DNA of 64,000 bases. It comes from Alysiella crassa DSM 2578 (GTDB lineage: Bacteria; Pseudomonadota; Gammaproteobacteria; Burkholderiales; Neisseriaceae). The DNA lies in contig NZ_JQKH01000005.1 of the NCBI RefSeq assembly GCF_000745955.1, positions 1 through 64,000 on the forward strand, written 5' to 3'. Under the pieces are notes generated by a model, which saw nothing but the letters and a program-made list of their open reading frames with translations, made no database searches and was not told the origin of the DNA. Numbering within the stretch: the stretch's first letter is position 1; each line of letters begins with the position of its first letter. Below, piece after piece: positions 44,790 to 52,881 of this stretch. The translations under genes were made by a program, and so were the position numbers.

Positions 44790-45359
44790 ATGAAATCCAA
44801 ACAACAACAAAGCGGTTTTTCGCTGTTTATGGTGATGATTATTATGCTGGTGATTGCCCTTTTGGTGGTGGTAACCAGCCAGTCATCATCTACGGAAATG
44901 CGCATTAGTACGAATGATGCTGACCGTAAATTTGCCATGTCTTTGGCAGAAAATGGTTTGCGTGAAGCGGAAAATGTGATTGGCTTATTCCCTGAAGCAA
45001 TTAGGGCAAACAACAGAACATTTACGTTTACTGTGGATTGTAATAATGGTTTGTGTACGCCTGCGGAAGACGCGCAAATTTTGCCTGGTACTGTAGGTTA
45101 CGAAATTCAGACAGCAGGTTCGAATCGTGGAACTGTGGCGTGGAAGCGTACCTTTAATAATCAATCGGTATTTGATGCGAGAGGTCGTGCAGGTTCGAGC
45201 GGTGCATATAGAGATAATATTCGCTATATTATTGAATTTTTAGGTGAACGCCAAAGTCCTCCTAAAGTAGAACGCCATTTCCGTGTAACAGTTCGTGCCA
45301 AAGGACAGAATGAAAATACGGTGGTGATATTGCAAAGCCATGTGGAAATGACGAATTAA
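44790..45359 (+). CDS. pilK: Type IV pilus minor pilin, PilK-like
   Basis: 189 residues. Signal MKSKQQQSG|FSLFMVMIIMLVIALLVVV. Position 5 of the mature protein is Met instead of Glu, which is usual for the PilX_N/PilK group that caps the complex. The motif AMSLAENGLREAENVI is typical of it. GGAG precedes the ATG; it starts 13 bp after pilJ and ends right before the pilX leader, so the genes are co-transcribed. Confidence 0.9.
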   Translation: MKSKQQQSGFSLFMVMIIMLVIALLVVVTSQSSSTEMRISTNDADRKFAMSLAENGLREAENVIGLFPEAIRANNRTFTFTVDCNNGLCTPAEDAQILPGTVGYEIQTAGSNRGTVAWKRTFNNQSVFDARGRAGSSGAYRDNIRYIIEFLGERQSPPKVERHFRVTVRAKGQNENTVVILQSHVEMTN

Positions 45360-45374
45360 TTGAAGGAAATTCAG

Positions 45375-45809
45375 ATGAAAAAAATGCAAGGTTTCACTTT
45401 GGTTGAAATGATGATTACGGTGGCGATTATTGCAATTTTGGCAGCAATTGCTTTGCCAGCGTATAACGATTACATTGAAAAAGGGGAATTGGCAGACGCA
45501 AAACAAGCAGCAGTGGCAATGTATCAGGAAGTTGAAACGGCAAAAATTCAGCGTCCGCGTGCGTTTACCAATGCTGATGCATACCAAAAAGAATTAAAAA
45601 AGGTTACTGGTAAAGTTTCACCACGAATTGGTAAATTGTATAGTTTTACACCTTCAATTGTGAATGATAAAACTACCCAAGTACCCATTGGTTTCACGTT
45701 GGATATTCAACCACTTAAAAAGGGTAAAAAATATTTTATTACTTCTGAAATGGGTGGTAAATTCAAGCGTTGTAAGGTGAAACAAAAATCATCATGTGAA
45801 GATTTTTAA
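45375..45809 (+). CDS. pilX: Type IV pilin-like minor pilin, PilX position
   Basis: 144 residues from the ATG at 45375, which has AAGGAA before it. Signal [33 protein letters not shown] with Glu at mature position 5; this is the most pilin-like of the set. The C-terminal Cys pair ([15 protein letters not shown]) encloses a basic stretch like a D-region loop. It takes the place of pilX in the Neisseria operon, whose product promotes aggregation and adhesion; a ComP-like DNA-binding role is also conceivable given the basic loop but is not shown. Confidence 0.85.
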   Translation: MKKMQGFTLVEMMITVAIIAILAAIALPAYNDYIEKGELADAKQAAVAMYQEVETAKIQRPRAFTNADAYQKELKKVTGKVSPRIGKLYSFTPSIVNDKTTQVPIGFTLDIQPLKKGKKYFITSEMGGKFKRCKVKQKSSCEDF

Positions 45810-45891
45810 TTTTATGTAATTCAATCGGCAGGCAAGTGAATGAGTATTCATTTGTCTGTTTTTATTTTCAGGCAGCCTGAAAGGATAGATT

Positions 45892-46317
45892 ATGCCTATT
45901 TGGTTTTATTATGCGTTGGCTTCGGCGGTGTTTGCGGCATTGACGGCGATTTTTGCAAAAGTGGGTTTGCAGGGGATAAATTCGGATTTTGCGACTTTTA
46001 TTCGTACGATTGTGATTATTTTGGCGTTGGCGGCGTTTTTGTCGTACACGAAAAAATGGCAGCCTTTGCACAGTTTGAGTATGAAAAATTGGGTGTTTTT
46101 GGTGTTGTCAGGTTTGGCGACGGGGGCTTCTTGGTTGATGTATTTTAAGGCGTTGCAATTGGGCGACGCGTCTCAAGTTGCGCCGATTGATAAGTTGAGT
46201 TTGGTTTTGGTAACTTTGTTTGCGGTGGTGTTTTTGGGGGAGCGTCCGAGTGGGCAGGATTGGTTGGGGATAGGTTTGGTGGCGGCTGGTGTGTTGGTGT
46301 TGGCATTTAAGCGTTGA
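45892..46317 (+). CDS. Small EamA-type membrane transporter
   Basis: 141 residues, about half an EamA protein: one repeat of four to five membrane segments with FWYYALASAVFAALTAIFAKVGL-like start, GLATGASWLMYFKALQLGDASQVAPIDKLSLVLVTLFAVVFLGE and a final GLVAAGVLVLAFKR. Single-repeat EamA proteins are thought to act as dimers. AAAGGA follows a DUS and precedes the ATG. It lies 82 bp after the pilin operon and before the autotransporter. Substrate unknown. Confidence 0.9.
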   Translation: MPIWFYYALASAVFAALTAIFAKVGLQGINSDFATFIRTIVIILALAAFLSYTKKWQPLHSLSMKNWVFLVLSGLATGASWLMYFKALQLGDASQVAPIDKLSLVLVTLFAVVFLGERPSGQDWLGIGLVAAGVLVLAFKR

Positions 46318-46327
46318 TTTTTGGCAA

Positions 46328-46409
46328 CTTATTTTCAGGCTGCCTGAAAATAAGGGGCGATTTATTGTATAATTTCTATTTTAATTCATAAAACATAAGG
46401 ATTTTACGC
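46328..46409 (+). promoter_or_regulatory. Autotransporter leader: DUS palindrome and candidate promoter
   Basis: 46328-46354 is a perfect palindrome around a DUS, with 13-nt arms (CTTATTTTCAGGC/GCCTGAAAATAAG) around one base, possibly a terminator for the EamA gene. TATAAT (46368-46373, preceded by TTG) is a likely minus-10 box 36 nt before the autotransporter ATG. An AAGGA ribosome site follows. Confidence 0.5.
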
Positions 46410-49127
46410 ATGAAAACACCTTTTTCTAAACCTATTTTGGCGGCGGCGGTGGCTGCTTTATTTGGTTCGCCTAGTGTTTGGGCGGCTGACCCACAAATTA
46501 CCCGTAATTGTACTGGCACCGATACCACCACTTGCCATTTTACCTACAACAAAGTCAATAACGTGGAACAATGGCGGCATTATCAAAATTATTTTGACGC
46601 ATTTCATAATGATGCACCATTGCAATCTGAAAATTTGGCAAGCAACAATTTGAAAGTGGTGGTTTCGGGCAATTTAAAAAATAAAACCACCAACAGTATT
46701 GGCATCAAATTACCATCTTCTCCATCTTCCATAATTGATAAAAATAATGATGATATTGTTTCCATTAACGGCAATTGGTACGGGAGATTATCAACAGAAG
46801 AAGTGTCAGAATTGGAAGTGTTGCCCAATACTGTTGCGACATTATCCATGCAGCCTGAAGACAGTACGGTTATTCATGTTGCTGGCAACACAACTGCAAA
46901 CATTCACAAAAATGCGCGTTTAATCGTCAATCCCAGCTATGCCGAAGTCAATCAAGTGGACATGACGCAATATGGTGAATATGAAAAAGACGATTATCAA
47001 GCAGGCTCTGCAATTGAAGCCTATGGCGAAAAAGCCAAAGTCAACACATCTGCCGATATTGAATTAACAGGAAAAAATGCGACTGGTGTACGCACATACG
47101 ATAATGCCACCGTAAACATGAGCAATCACAGCATTCAACTGAATGGCGATTGGACATCTGGTTTTGACACTTTGAACAAAGGCAAAATCACCACAGACAA
47201 TGTGAAAATTTTAGGTAGTGGGGAAGAAGCCTTTGCTTTTATCGGCAACAATATTCATGTGAATAACTCAACGGTGGATTTAGCAGGTAAATCATCATTT
47301 GTTACCAACAACATCGGTGGCGATGAAACCATCATTACACAAAATATCAACAACAGCACCCTATCTGCCGAATATGGTATTTTTTTATTGTCCGATGAGG
47401 AAGATAAATACAATTACGTCATGAATTTGCAGGACAGCAAATTATCAGGGCGTTCAGCTTTATTGGTTGCCAAACCTGAAAACATTGATATTGGTGTTGA
47501 TGGCGATGTGGTGGGCAACATCACACTCAATACCAATAATAGTACATTATCAGGCGCAAGTATGTTGAACAATCAAAGTGCTGATGCTGCTAAAAATCGC
47601 AATATCACTTTAAATTTAAGTAACAACAGCGTTTGGAATATCCAACAAAACAGCGAAATAGACAGCCTGAAACTGGAAAAATCCACCGTTAATTTAAGCA
47701 ACCCCACCGCAGGACAATTCAACACTTTAACCATTAACGGCGATTTATCAGGCGATGGCATTTTCCGTTTAAACAGCGATATTGCTGGCGGCAAAGCGGA
47801 TTTGTTAAATGTAAAAGGCAAAGTTTCAGGTAGCCACGTTTTGAATATTAACAATACCAAAGCAGAACCAGCCAATACCGATGGCAAAATCCCCATTGTG
47901 AAAACAGGCTCAAGCGGCGCAGATGCGTTTAAATTGGGTAATGCCAACGGTGTGGTGGAAGCGGGGAAATATTTATATGCTTTGAAACAAGATGGTAGCG
48001 ATTGGAATTTGGTTTACGATAACACGCAGCCTACCACACCCACGCAGCCTGCAACCCCAACCCCACCGCCAACCCAACCCGTTACCCCCACGCAGCCTAC
48101 AACCCCAACCCCACCGCCAACCCAACCCGTTACCCCCACGCAGCCTACAACCCCAACCCCACCTACAACCCCAACCCCACCGCCAACCCAACCCATTACC
48201 CCAATTGTTCCCATCACGCCTAGCCAGCCAGTTGCTCCTACACCAACTGTGAACAAAAATTTCAATTACAGTTTAATGGGGACTTTGGCGCACGCGCAGG
48301 CTGCTGCTTTGGGTTTGCAGCAGCAAAATCAGGTGCTGAACGAGCGTCAAGCGTATTTGCATGAACACACGCGTTCACAAGGTTTGTGGACAAATGGCAA
48401 TATCAGCGAAACCGAGCGCAAAGGCAGCCAAATCAATGGCGGCAATGCTTCAGGTTTTACAGATAAAACAAAGGCTTGGCAATTAGGTTATGATTACCGT
48501 TTGCCCAATGGTTATGTGGGGCTTTTGTCGGGACAAAGTCGTCATGAGTTGGATTATGATGTTGATTTATATGAAAATTCTCAAGTTATTGGCGACACGT
48601 TTGCCTTATACGGCGGTGCGCATTTTAATACTTGGTTTGTGGACGGCACTTTGCGCCACACGCGTTACACGGCGAGCAATCCGCAATTTGCACGCGACCG
48701 TTTCCGCGTAAATAGTTTGAATATTCAAGGCGGTAAACAGGTTAAACTGAATGAGCAATGGTCGTTGGTGCCGCAGGCTGCCATCACGATTGGGCGACTT
48801 TCGGGCAGTAATATGATGGAAAACAGCACATTATTGCAAACCCAATTGGGTGCTGATTTGCAAGGCAAATTCGTCATCAATGGCGGTTCATGGTTGCAAC
48901 CGAAAATCGGCGTGTATTATGTCGCCGACCATCGCGGTGTGGATGTGAAATTCAATAATGAAACCTTCCGTGCGCCGAGTGCAGGTCATCGTGTGGCGGC
49001 GAAAGTGGGGACAGATGTGTTGTTTAATCAAGGGGCTAGCCGCATTGGTTTGCAGTTCCAAACAGAGCATGGCAGCCGTTTGAAACGCCCGTATGGGGTG
49101 GAAATGGGTTTCCGTCATAGTTGGTAA
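46410..49127 (+). CDS. Autotransporter adhesin (type V secretion)
   Basis: 905 residues. Signal peptide to about residue 25 (PSVWA). The passenger (about 26-535) is beta-helix-like and rich in Asn, Thr and Ser (ATVNMSNHSIQLNG, NLSNNSVWNIQQNSE), with an early Cys pair (NCTGTDTTTC). Then a Pro/Thr repeat stalk (about 538-610) made of a 16-residue unit, TQPTTPTPPPTQPVTP. The last 280 residues form the autotransporter beta-barrel (LWTNGNISETERKGSQINGG, YRLPNGYVGLLSGQSRHELDYD) ending FRHSW with an aromatic residue. No protease triad was recognised. Probably a surface adhesin; the DUS hairpin follows. Confidence 0.9.
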   Translation: MKTPFSKPILAAAVAALFGSPSVWAADPQITRNCTGTDTTTCHFTYNKVNNVEQWRHYQNYFDAFHNDAPLQSENLASNNLKVVVSGNLKNKTTNSIGIKLPSSPSSIIDKNNDDIVSINGNWYGRLSTEEVSELEVLPNTVATLSMQPEDSTVIHVAGNTTANIHKNARLIVNPSYAEVNQVDMTQYGEYEKDDYQAGSAIEAYGEKAKVNTSADIELTGKNATGVRTYDNATVNMSNHSIQLNGDWTSGFDTLNKGKITTDNVKILGSGEEAFAFIGNNIHVNNSTVDLAGKSSFVTNNIGGDETIITQNINNSTLSAEYGIFLLSDEEDKYNYVMNLQDSKLSGRSALLVAKPENIDIGVDGDVVGNITLNTNNSTLSGASMLNNQSADAAKNRNITLNLSNNSVWNIQQNSEIDSLKLEKSTVNLSNPTAGQFNTLTINGDLSGDGIFRLNSDIAGGKADLLNVKGKVSGSHVLNINNTKAEPANTDGKIPIVKTGSSGADAFKLGNANGVVEAGKYLYALKQDGSDWNLVYDNTQPTTPTQPATPTPPPTQPVTPTQPTTPTPPPTQPVTPTQPTTPTPPTTPTPPPTQPITPIVPITPSQPVAPTPTVNKNFNYSLMGTLAHAQAAALGLQQQNQVLNERQAYLHEHTRSQGLWTNGNISETERKGSQINGGNASGFTDKTKAWQLGYDYRLPNGYVGLLSGQSRHELDYDVDLYENSQVIGDTFALYGGAHFNTWFVDGTLRHTRYTASNPQFARDRFRVNSLNIQGGKQVKLNEQWSLVPQAAITIGRLSGSNMMENSTLLQTQLGADLQGKFVINGGSWLQPKIGVYYVADHRGVDVKFNNETFRAPSAGHRVAAKVGTDVLFNQGASRIGLQFQTEHGSRLKRPYGVEMGFRHSW
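48024..48225 (+). repeat. Tandem 48-bp repeat in the autotransporter stalk
   Basis: Units begin with ACGCAGCCT at 48042, 48090 and 48138, exactly 48 bp apart, encoding TQPTTPTPPPTQPVTP. The third is interrupted by an extra ACAACCCCAACCCCACCT-like segment. Copy change keeps the frame, so stalk length could vary between strains without loss of the protein. Confidence 0.85.
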
Positions 49128-49137
49128 AATGGGTTTT

Positions 49138-49171
49138 CAGGCAGCCTGAATATCACGTTTCAGGCTGCCTG
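49138..49171 (+). terminator. DUS-pair terminator after the autotransporter
   Basis: CAGGCAGCCTGAA (49138-49150) and TTCAGGCTGCCTG (49159-49171) form a perfect 13-bp stem with an 8-nt loop. It stands just upstream of the left end of the IS605-type element. Confidence 0.75.
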
Positions 49172-49261
49172 ATTGATTTTATCAGGTTACGCCGTAAAAC
49201 TTCGCCGTTCACGGCGGAGATATAAGGCGCGGGCTGAGTAGCAGCCCTTCAAAACCTTTGT

Positions 49262-49333
49262 CTAATCAGGTGTTTTCTGTTGTTCAATGTACTGCCGAAT
49301 AATCGTAATGGGTGCACCGCCGCAACCCACGCC
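49262..49333 (-). pseudogene. tnpA: C-terminal remnant of tnpA (HUH transposase)
   Basis: Only 23 sense codons and a TAG stop remain, translating to GVGCGGAPITIIRQYIEQQK then TPD. This matches the last part of IS200-type TnpA (GGAP...IxxYIxxQ). An in-frame TAA lies directly upstream. The HUH and catalytic Tyr parts are deleted. Its place next to the left end, reading away from tnpB, is that expected of the IS605 layout. Confidence 0.7.
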
Positions 49334-49399
49334 TTAAATCAGTGTCTTTTTCCATAGACCAAGTGTAAAATTGCCAAAAATTCTATTATCCACGAAACC

Positions 49400-50524
49400 A
49401 TGTTGATACTCAAAGCATTCAAATTTGAATTGATGCCAAATGGCGAACAAATCCGCAAAATGAAACAATTTTGCGGTTGTTCGCGTTTTGTGTTTAATCG
49501 CGCTTTGGCGTATCAAAATGAGCAATATCAGCAGGATAATTCGTTTAAATTCAGCTACACCAAAATGGCTAACCTGCTGCCTGAATGGAAACGCGAGCTG
49601 CTTTGGCTTAAAGATTGCCACAGCCAAGTTTTGCAGCAAAGTTTGAAAGATTTGGAAAGTGCATTCAAAAACTTTTTTGCCAAACGTGCGGACTTTCCCA
49701 AATTCAAACGCAAGGGGGAAAAAGACAGTTTCCGCTTTCCGCAAGGTTGCAGATTGCAACAGCAAAATAACCGTATCTATTTACCCAAAATCGGTTGGGT
49801 GCGCTATCGCAACAGCCGACACGTTTCAGGCTGCCTGAAAAATGTAACCGTATCAAGCAAATGTGGTAAATGGCATGTTTCCATTCAAACGGAAACGGAA
49901 CAAACAATCCCACAGCCCAATGGTGGCGAAATTGGGATTGATATGGGTATTACGCGGTTTGCCACTTTGTCTAACGGTCAATTTTTTGAGCCAATTAATG
50001 CGTTCAAAACACTGAAAAGCAAACTGGCTAAACTGCAAAAACAGTTTAAACACAAAACCAAATTCAGCAAAAATTGGCAGAAATTGAAAGCGAAAATCAG
50101 CAAATTGCACCACAAAATCGCCAATATTCGCAAAAATCACTTGCACCAAATTTCACACCAAATCAGCCAAAACCACGCGATTGTGTATGTGGAAGATTTG
50201 CAAGTGGCGAATATGTCCAAACGCGCAACTGAAAAAAATGTTGCCGCTAAATCGGGTTTAAACCGTGCGATTTTAGAGCAGTCTTGGTTTGAGTTTCGCC
50301 GTCAGTTGGATTACAAACTGTTGTGGGGTGGTGGACATTTGGTAGCTGTTGCGCCACAAAATACCAGTCGTTGTTGCCCAGCTTGCGGGCATACTGCCAA
50401 AGACAATCGCAAAACGCAGGCAAACTTTGAATGTGTGCAATGCGCTTATCAAAATAACGCTGATGTGGTGGGGGCAATCAATGTCTTAAAGCGCGGTCAG
50501 GGAATTTTGGCAGCGCAAAAGTAA
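49400..50524 (+). CDS. tnpB: TnpB RNA-guided nuclease (IS605 OrfB)
   Basis: 374 residues, near full length. N-terminal FKFELMPNGEQIRKMKQFCGCSRFVFNRAL fits the OrfB_IS605 domain. The RuvC residues appear intact: Asp in GIDMGI (about 181), Glu in YVEDLQVANM (about 264) and Asp in NNADVVGAINVL (about 354). A CPACG...CVQC zinc ribbon (about 331-350) lies between the last two. TnpB cuts DNA guided by RNA from the right end of its element; both gene and right end seem complete. A DUS inside reads SGCLK. No clear ribosome site. Confidence 0.93.
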   Translation: MLILKAFKFELMPNGEQIRKMKQFCGCSRFVFNRALAYQNEQYQQDNSFKFSYTKMANLLPEWKRELLWLKDCHSQVLQQSLKDLESAFKNFFAKRADFPKFKRKGEKDSFRFPQGCRLQQQNNRIYLPKIGWVRYRNSRHVSGCLKNVTVSSKCGKWHVSIQTETEQTIPQPNGGEIGIDMGITRFATLSNGQFFEPINAFKTLKSKLAKLQKQFKHKTKFSKNWQKLKAKISKLHHKIANIRKNHLHQISHQISQNHAIVYVEDLQVANMSKRATEKNVAAKSGLNRAILEQSWFEFRRQLDYKLLWGGGHLVAVAPQNTSRCCPACGHTAKDNRKTQANFECVQCAYQNNADVVGAINVLKRGQGILAAQK

Positions 50525-50683
50525 AACGCAGTTTCAGGGCAGGACGTGTCCGTAGCGCGTGTGAAGTGAACAATGCAGTTAGGTTGTCAGCAGCACGAAC
50601 CCACCGAAGCGATTTGTGAATGGCTCGATGCTGTTCACAAACGCCGTAGGAATCCCCTGCATTCATGCAGGGGAGGACGTCAA
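50470..50683 (+). ncRNA. Candidate omega-RNA scaffold of TnpB
   Basis: The tail of tnpB and the following 160 bp up to the right end are in the position of omega-RNAs. Visible are GTAGGAATCCCCTGC, the perfect 9-bp hairpin CCCCTGCAT/ATGCAGGGG, and the closing GGACGTCAA. The guide would begin directly after, at GATTTGATTAACACAAACGC, inside the glycosyltransferase gene. The 5' limit is a guess; the assignment rests on position and the conserved 3' hairpin. Confidence 0.6.
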
Positions 50684-52302
50684 GATTTGATTAACACAAA
50701 CGCTTCTGTTTTTTGGCGTGGACGTTTGCCTTGCCAAATAATTTGTTTATCCGCCACAGGTGCAGCCGTGTTACGCGGATTGTATTGGATTAATGTATAA
50801 GTACAACCATTTGATTTTATAGGAAATTTTCCATATTCACGCCACGCTAATTGGGCGGCAGTGTGGTTGGGGTGAATATTCAGGCAGCCTGAAAAATGGG
50901 GGGGCAATTGATTGTGCATTTGTTGCACAATGGGGCGGTAACTTTTCGCCGCGTCCAGCCATGGCAAAAATAGAGTCAGCAGCAACGCCCACGCCAAAGT
51001 CATGCCCGAAGCCCAATTGCTCACCGCTTGGCGACCGCGAATGCGTTTGCGTGTGATGGCGAAAATCCACGCAGGCGTGAAGAGTAGGGCGACTATCATG
51101 GGCATGGGGTCTATGTCGCGGATGTAAAATGGGCTGAAATAGGCGGCGCGTTCGGCGAGTTTGGCGGGGAAACCGTAGTTGATTGCCACAAATCCTATCC
51201 ACAAAAACACGGACATCAGCCCAAACGCCATAATGCCAAACCAGTTCAAAAACGCCGCCACGCCGCGCCGCAAATTATCCAATTGCGCTGCGCCAATAAT
51301 GGCTAAAATAGGTAATAAAATAATTAAGTTATCTTGATATGGGCTGGGGCTGACGGCAAGCAATGCGCCAAAAATGGTCAGCCAAACACCTGCCAATATG
51401 CCCCATCGGGTTTGGAAAAACGCGCCACGCATACGGTACAGCGTCCACGCCGCAAGCGGATAGGCTGGAAAGGCAAACCAAAGTAGGTTTTTAAAATAAT
51501 ATACAATATTGATTTTAAAATGTATTTTTTGTAAGCCGCCGTATGCGCCAAATAGGTGGTTTTGCCAATAATCTGTCCATGCGTGTGAATTTAAATGATA
51601 CAAAACAATAAATTGTAATATGGCAAGCGGCACAACAATGGCAAGCGCACCCAATAGGGTAGTGAAATAACGCACATTGCGCCATTGTGGTGTCAGCCCC
51701 ACGAGTAGCGCAAGCCAAATCAGGCAGCCTGCAATTAGCCAACCCATTGATTGTGCTAATAATAATGTGCCTATGCCCATTAAAATGCTCGCCCACACCA
51801 CTTGGCGATTTAAGCTGGCAAATCCCCATAAAATCAAGCCTATACTGGCAAATGCTACCGACATCGTGCCAATAAAATGCCCCATGCTCAACAAACCAGC
51901 CGAGCCAATCAGAATTAAAACGGTGCTGCGCCCATGTGATTTGCCCAAAAAACGGTATGCCGCCATGCCATTAGCCGTTAAACCAATGACGGTGAACAAA
52001 ACGGTGGCAAACCGTGTCGCTGCATACATATCCATAATATGTGGCGTAAGCAAATAGCGACACCATGCCGCCACCCAAACGTAAATGGGGGCAGCCTGAA
52101 AATAGGGTTCACCATGCAAAGTGGGCAAAAAAGGGTGGCTGTTTTCGCTGATAACGGCGTAAAGTGCGGGTTCTTGCGGATTCCATAAATCGTGCGAAAA
52201 CACACCGGGCCACAGCCATGCAAAAACAAGCAGCATGAGTAACCATGGGTATTCGTGTGAAGCTTCGGTGGCTTGGCGGTTGATGGGGGTGTAGGTGAGC
52301 AT
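50680..52302 (-). CDS. ArnT/PMT-like membrane glycosyltransferase
   Basis: 540 residues and about 11 membrane segments. The first periplasmic loop has FSHDLWNPQEPALYAVI (about 36-52) with the acidic residues placed like the catalytic Asp of GT-C enzymes (D/E near 38 and 44), then GEPYFQAAPIYVW. It would transfer sugars from a polyprenyl phosphate carrier, perhaps to lipid A, glycans or pili. The stop codon lies in the right end of the IS605-type element, so the last codons (LIKS) may differ from the ancestral end. A DUS encodes FSGCLN. Confidence 0.85.
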   Translation of the reverse strand: MLTYTPINRQATEASHEYPWLLMLLVFAWLWPGVFSHDLWNPQEPALYAVISENSHPFLPTLHGEPYFQAAPIYVWVAAWCRYLLTPHIMDMYAATRFATVLFTVIGLTANGMAAYRFLGKSHGRSTVLILIGSAGLLSMGHFIGTMSVAFASIGLILWGFASLNRQVVWASILMGIGTLLLAQSMGWLIAGCLIWLALLVGLTPQWRNVRYFTTLLGALAIVVPLAILQFIVLYHLNSHAWTDYWQNHLFGAYGGLQKIHFKINIVYYFKNLLWFAFPAYPLAAWTLYRMRGAFFQTRWGILAGVWLTIFGALLAVSPSPYQDNLIILLPILAIIGAAQLDNLRRGVAAFLNWFGIMAFGLMSVFLWIGFVAINYGFPAKLAERAAYFSPFYIRDIDPMPMIVALLFTPAWIFAITRKRIRGRQAVSNWASGMTLAWALLLTLFLPWLDAAKSYRPIVQQMHNQLPPHFSGCLNIHPNHTAAQLAWREYGKFPIKSNGCTYTLIQYNPRNTAAPVADKQIIWQGKRPRQKTEAFVLIKS

Positions 52303-52345
52303 GGATTGAATTTTGAAAATGAATTGGGGTGGGATTATAAAGGGA

Positions 52346-52379
52346 TTTCAGGCTGCCTGAAAGTCAAGGCAGCCTGAAA
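52346..52379 (-). terminator. DUS-pair terminator after the DUF454 gene
   Basis: TTTCAGGCTGCCT (52346-52358) pairs with AGGCAGCCTGAAA (52367-52379) around 8 nt. On the minus strand it directly follows the DUF454 stop and precedes the glycosyltransferase gene. Confidence 0.75.
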
Positions 52380-52380
52380 C

Positions 52381-52881
52381 TCACGCATCGGGTTGGCGCG
52401 ACATCCAAATCGCCACCGCCAAACAAATCCCCGATGTAACAAAAGCCAACCAGACATATTGCGGATGTTTTGTCCATAAATGATAACTCACGCCTGTGCA
52501 AGATATTGCCATCATTGTCCATGCAATGTATTTGGCACGGCGCGGAATGGCGCGGCGTTCCAGCCAATCGCGTATCATTGGTCCAAAAATTTTATGGTTA
52601 ATCAGCCAGTAATGAAAACGTGGCGAAGCGCGTCCCCAACACATTGCAGTTAAAATGACAAAAGGCACAGTGGGCATAATCGGTAAAAAAATCCCAATTA
52701 TCCCCAATAATAGAGCCAAACCACCCGCCACTAATAATACAGCACGGATGATCGCTTCACGCAATTTCGGGTTTTTTACCAAAAAAATGACTGCAAACGA
52801 AGCCGCTATCAAGCCTCCCAGTAACATCAAAGAAATACTAATCCATGGATTGATTGTGCTAGAGTTGGTCAATAAAAACAT
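52381..52881 (-). CDS. DUF454 (YbaN family) inner-membrane protein
   Basis: 166 residues, with an added hydrophobic N-terminus (about 12-34). The DUF454 core follows: GGLALLLGIIGIFLPIMPTVPFVILTAMCWGRASPRFHYWLINHKIFGPMIRDW, then two membrane segments. The start codon overlaps the stop of the upstream DUF1415 gene by one base (TGATG), implying coupling. Function is unknown; the YbaN family is often close to heme or recombination genes. Confidence 0.92.
   Translation of the reverse strand: MFLLTNSSTINPWISISLMLLGGLIAASFAVIFLVKNPKLREAIIRAVLLVAGGLALLLGIIGIFLPIMPTVPFVILTAMCWGRASPRFHYWLINHKIFGPMIRDWLERRAIPRRAKYIAWTMMAISCTGVSYHLWTKHPQYVWLAFVTSGICLAVAIWMSRQPDA

Larger units (their letters stand above)
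49185..50683 (+). mobile_element. IS200/IS605-family element carrying tnpB
   Basis: The left end has a short hairpin (CGCCG/CGGCG, 49203-49216) beside TTACGCCGTAAAAC; a TTAC tetramer there could be the cleavage site. Then comes a C-terminal stub of tnpA on the minus strand, tnpB on the plus strand, and a right-end hairpin CCCCTGCAT/ATGCAGGGG (50654-50673) followed by GGACGTCAA, the usual right-end pattern. With tnpA lost it cannot move by itself. Ends are estimated to a few bases. The right end overlaps the stop codon of the convergent glycosyltransferase gene. Confidence 0.8.

Noticed and set aside
48024-48225. Possible CRISPR-like array
   Set aside because: The 48-bp units are directly adjacent without spacers, in frame within a coding gene, and encode a Pro/Thr stalk.
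48014-48265. Gly/Val/Trp-rich open frame opposite the autotransporter stalk
   Set aside because: It is only the complement of the Pro/Thr repeat DNA, has no ribosome site, and the plus-strand gene is clear.
49334-49765. 143-codon frame opposite the start of tnpB
   Set aside because: It overlaps conserved tnpB codons and does not resemble tnpA; the real tnpA remnant is the short piece at 49262-49333.
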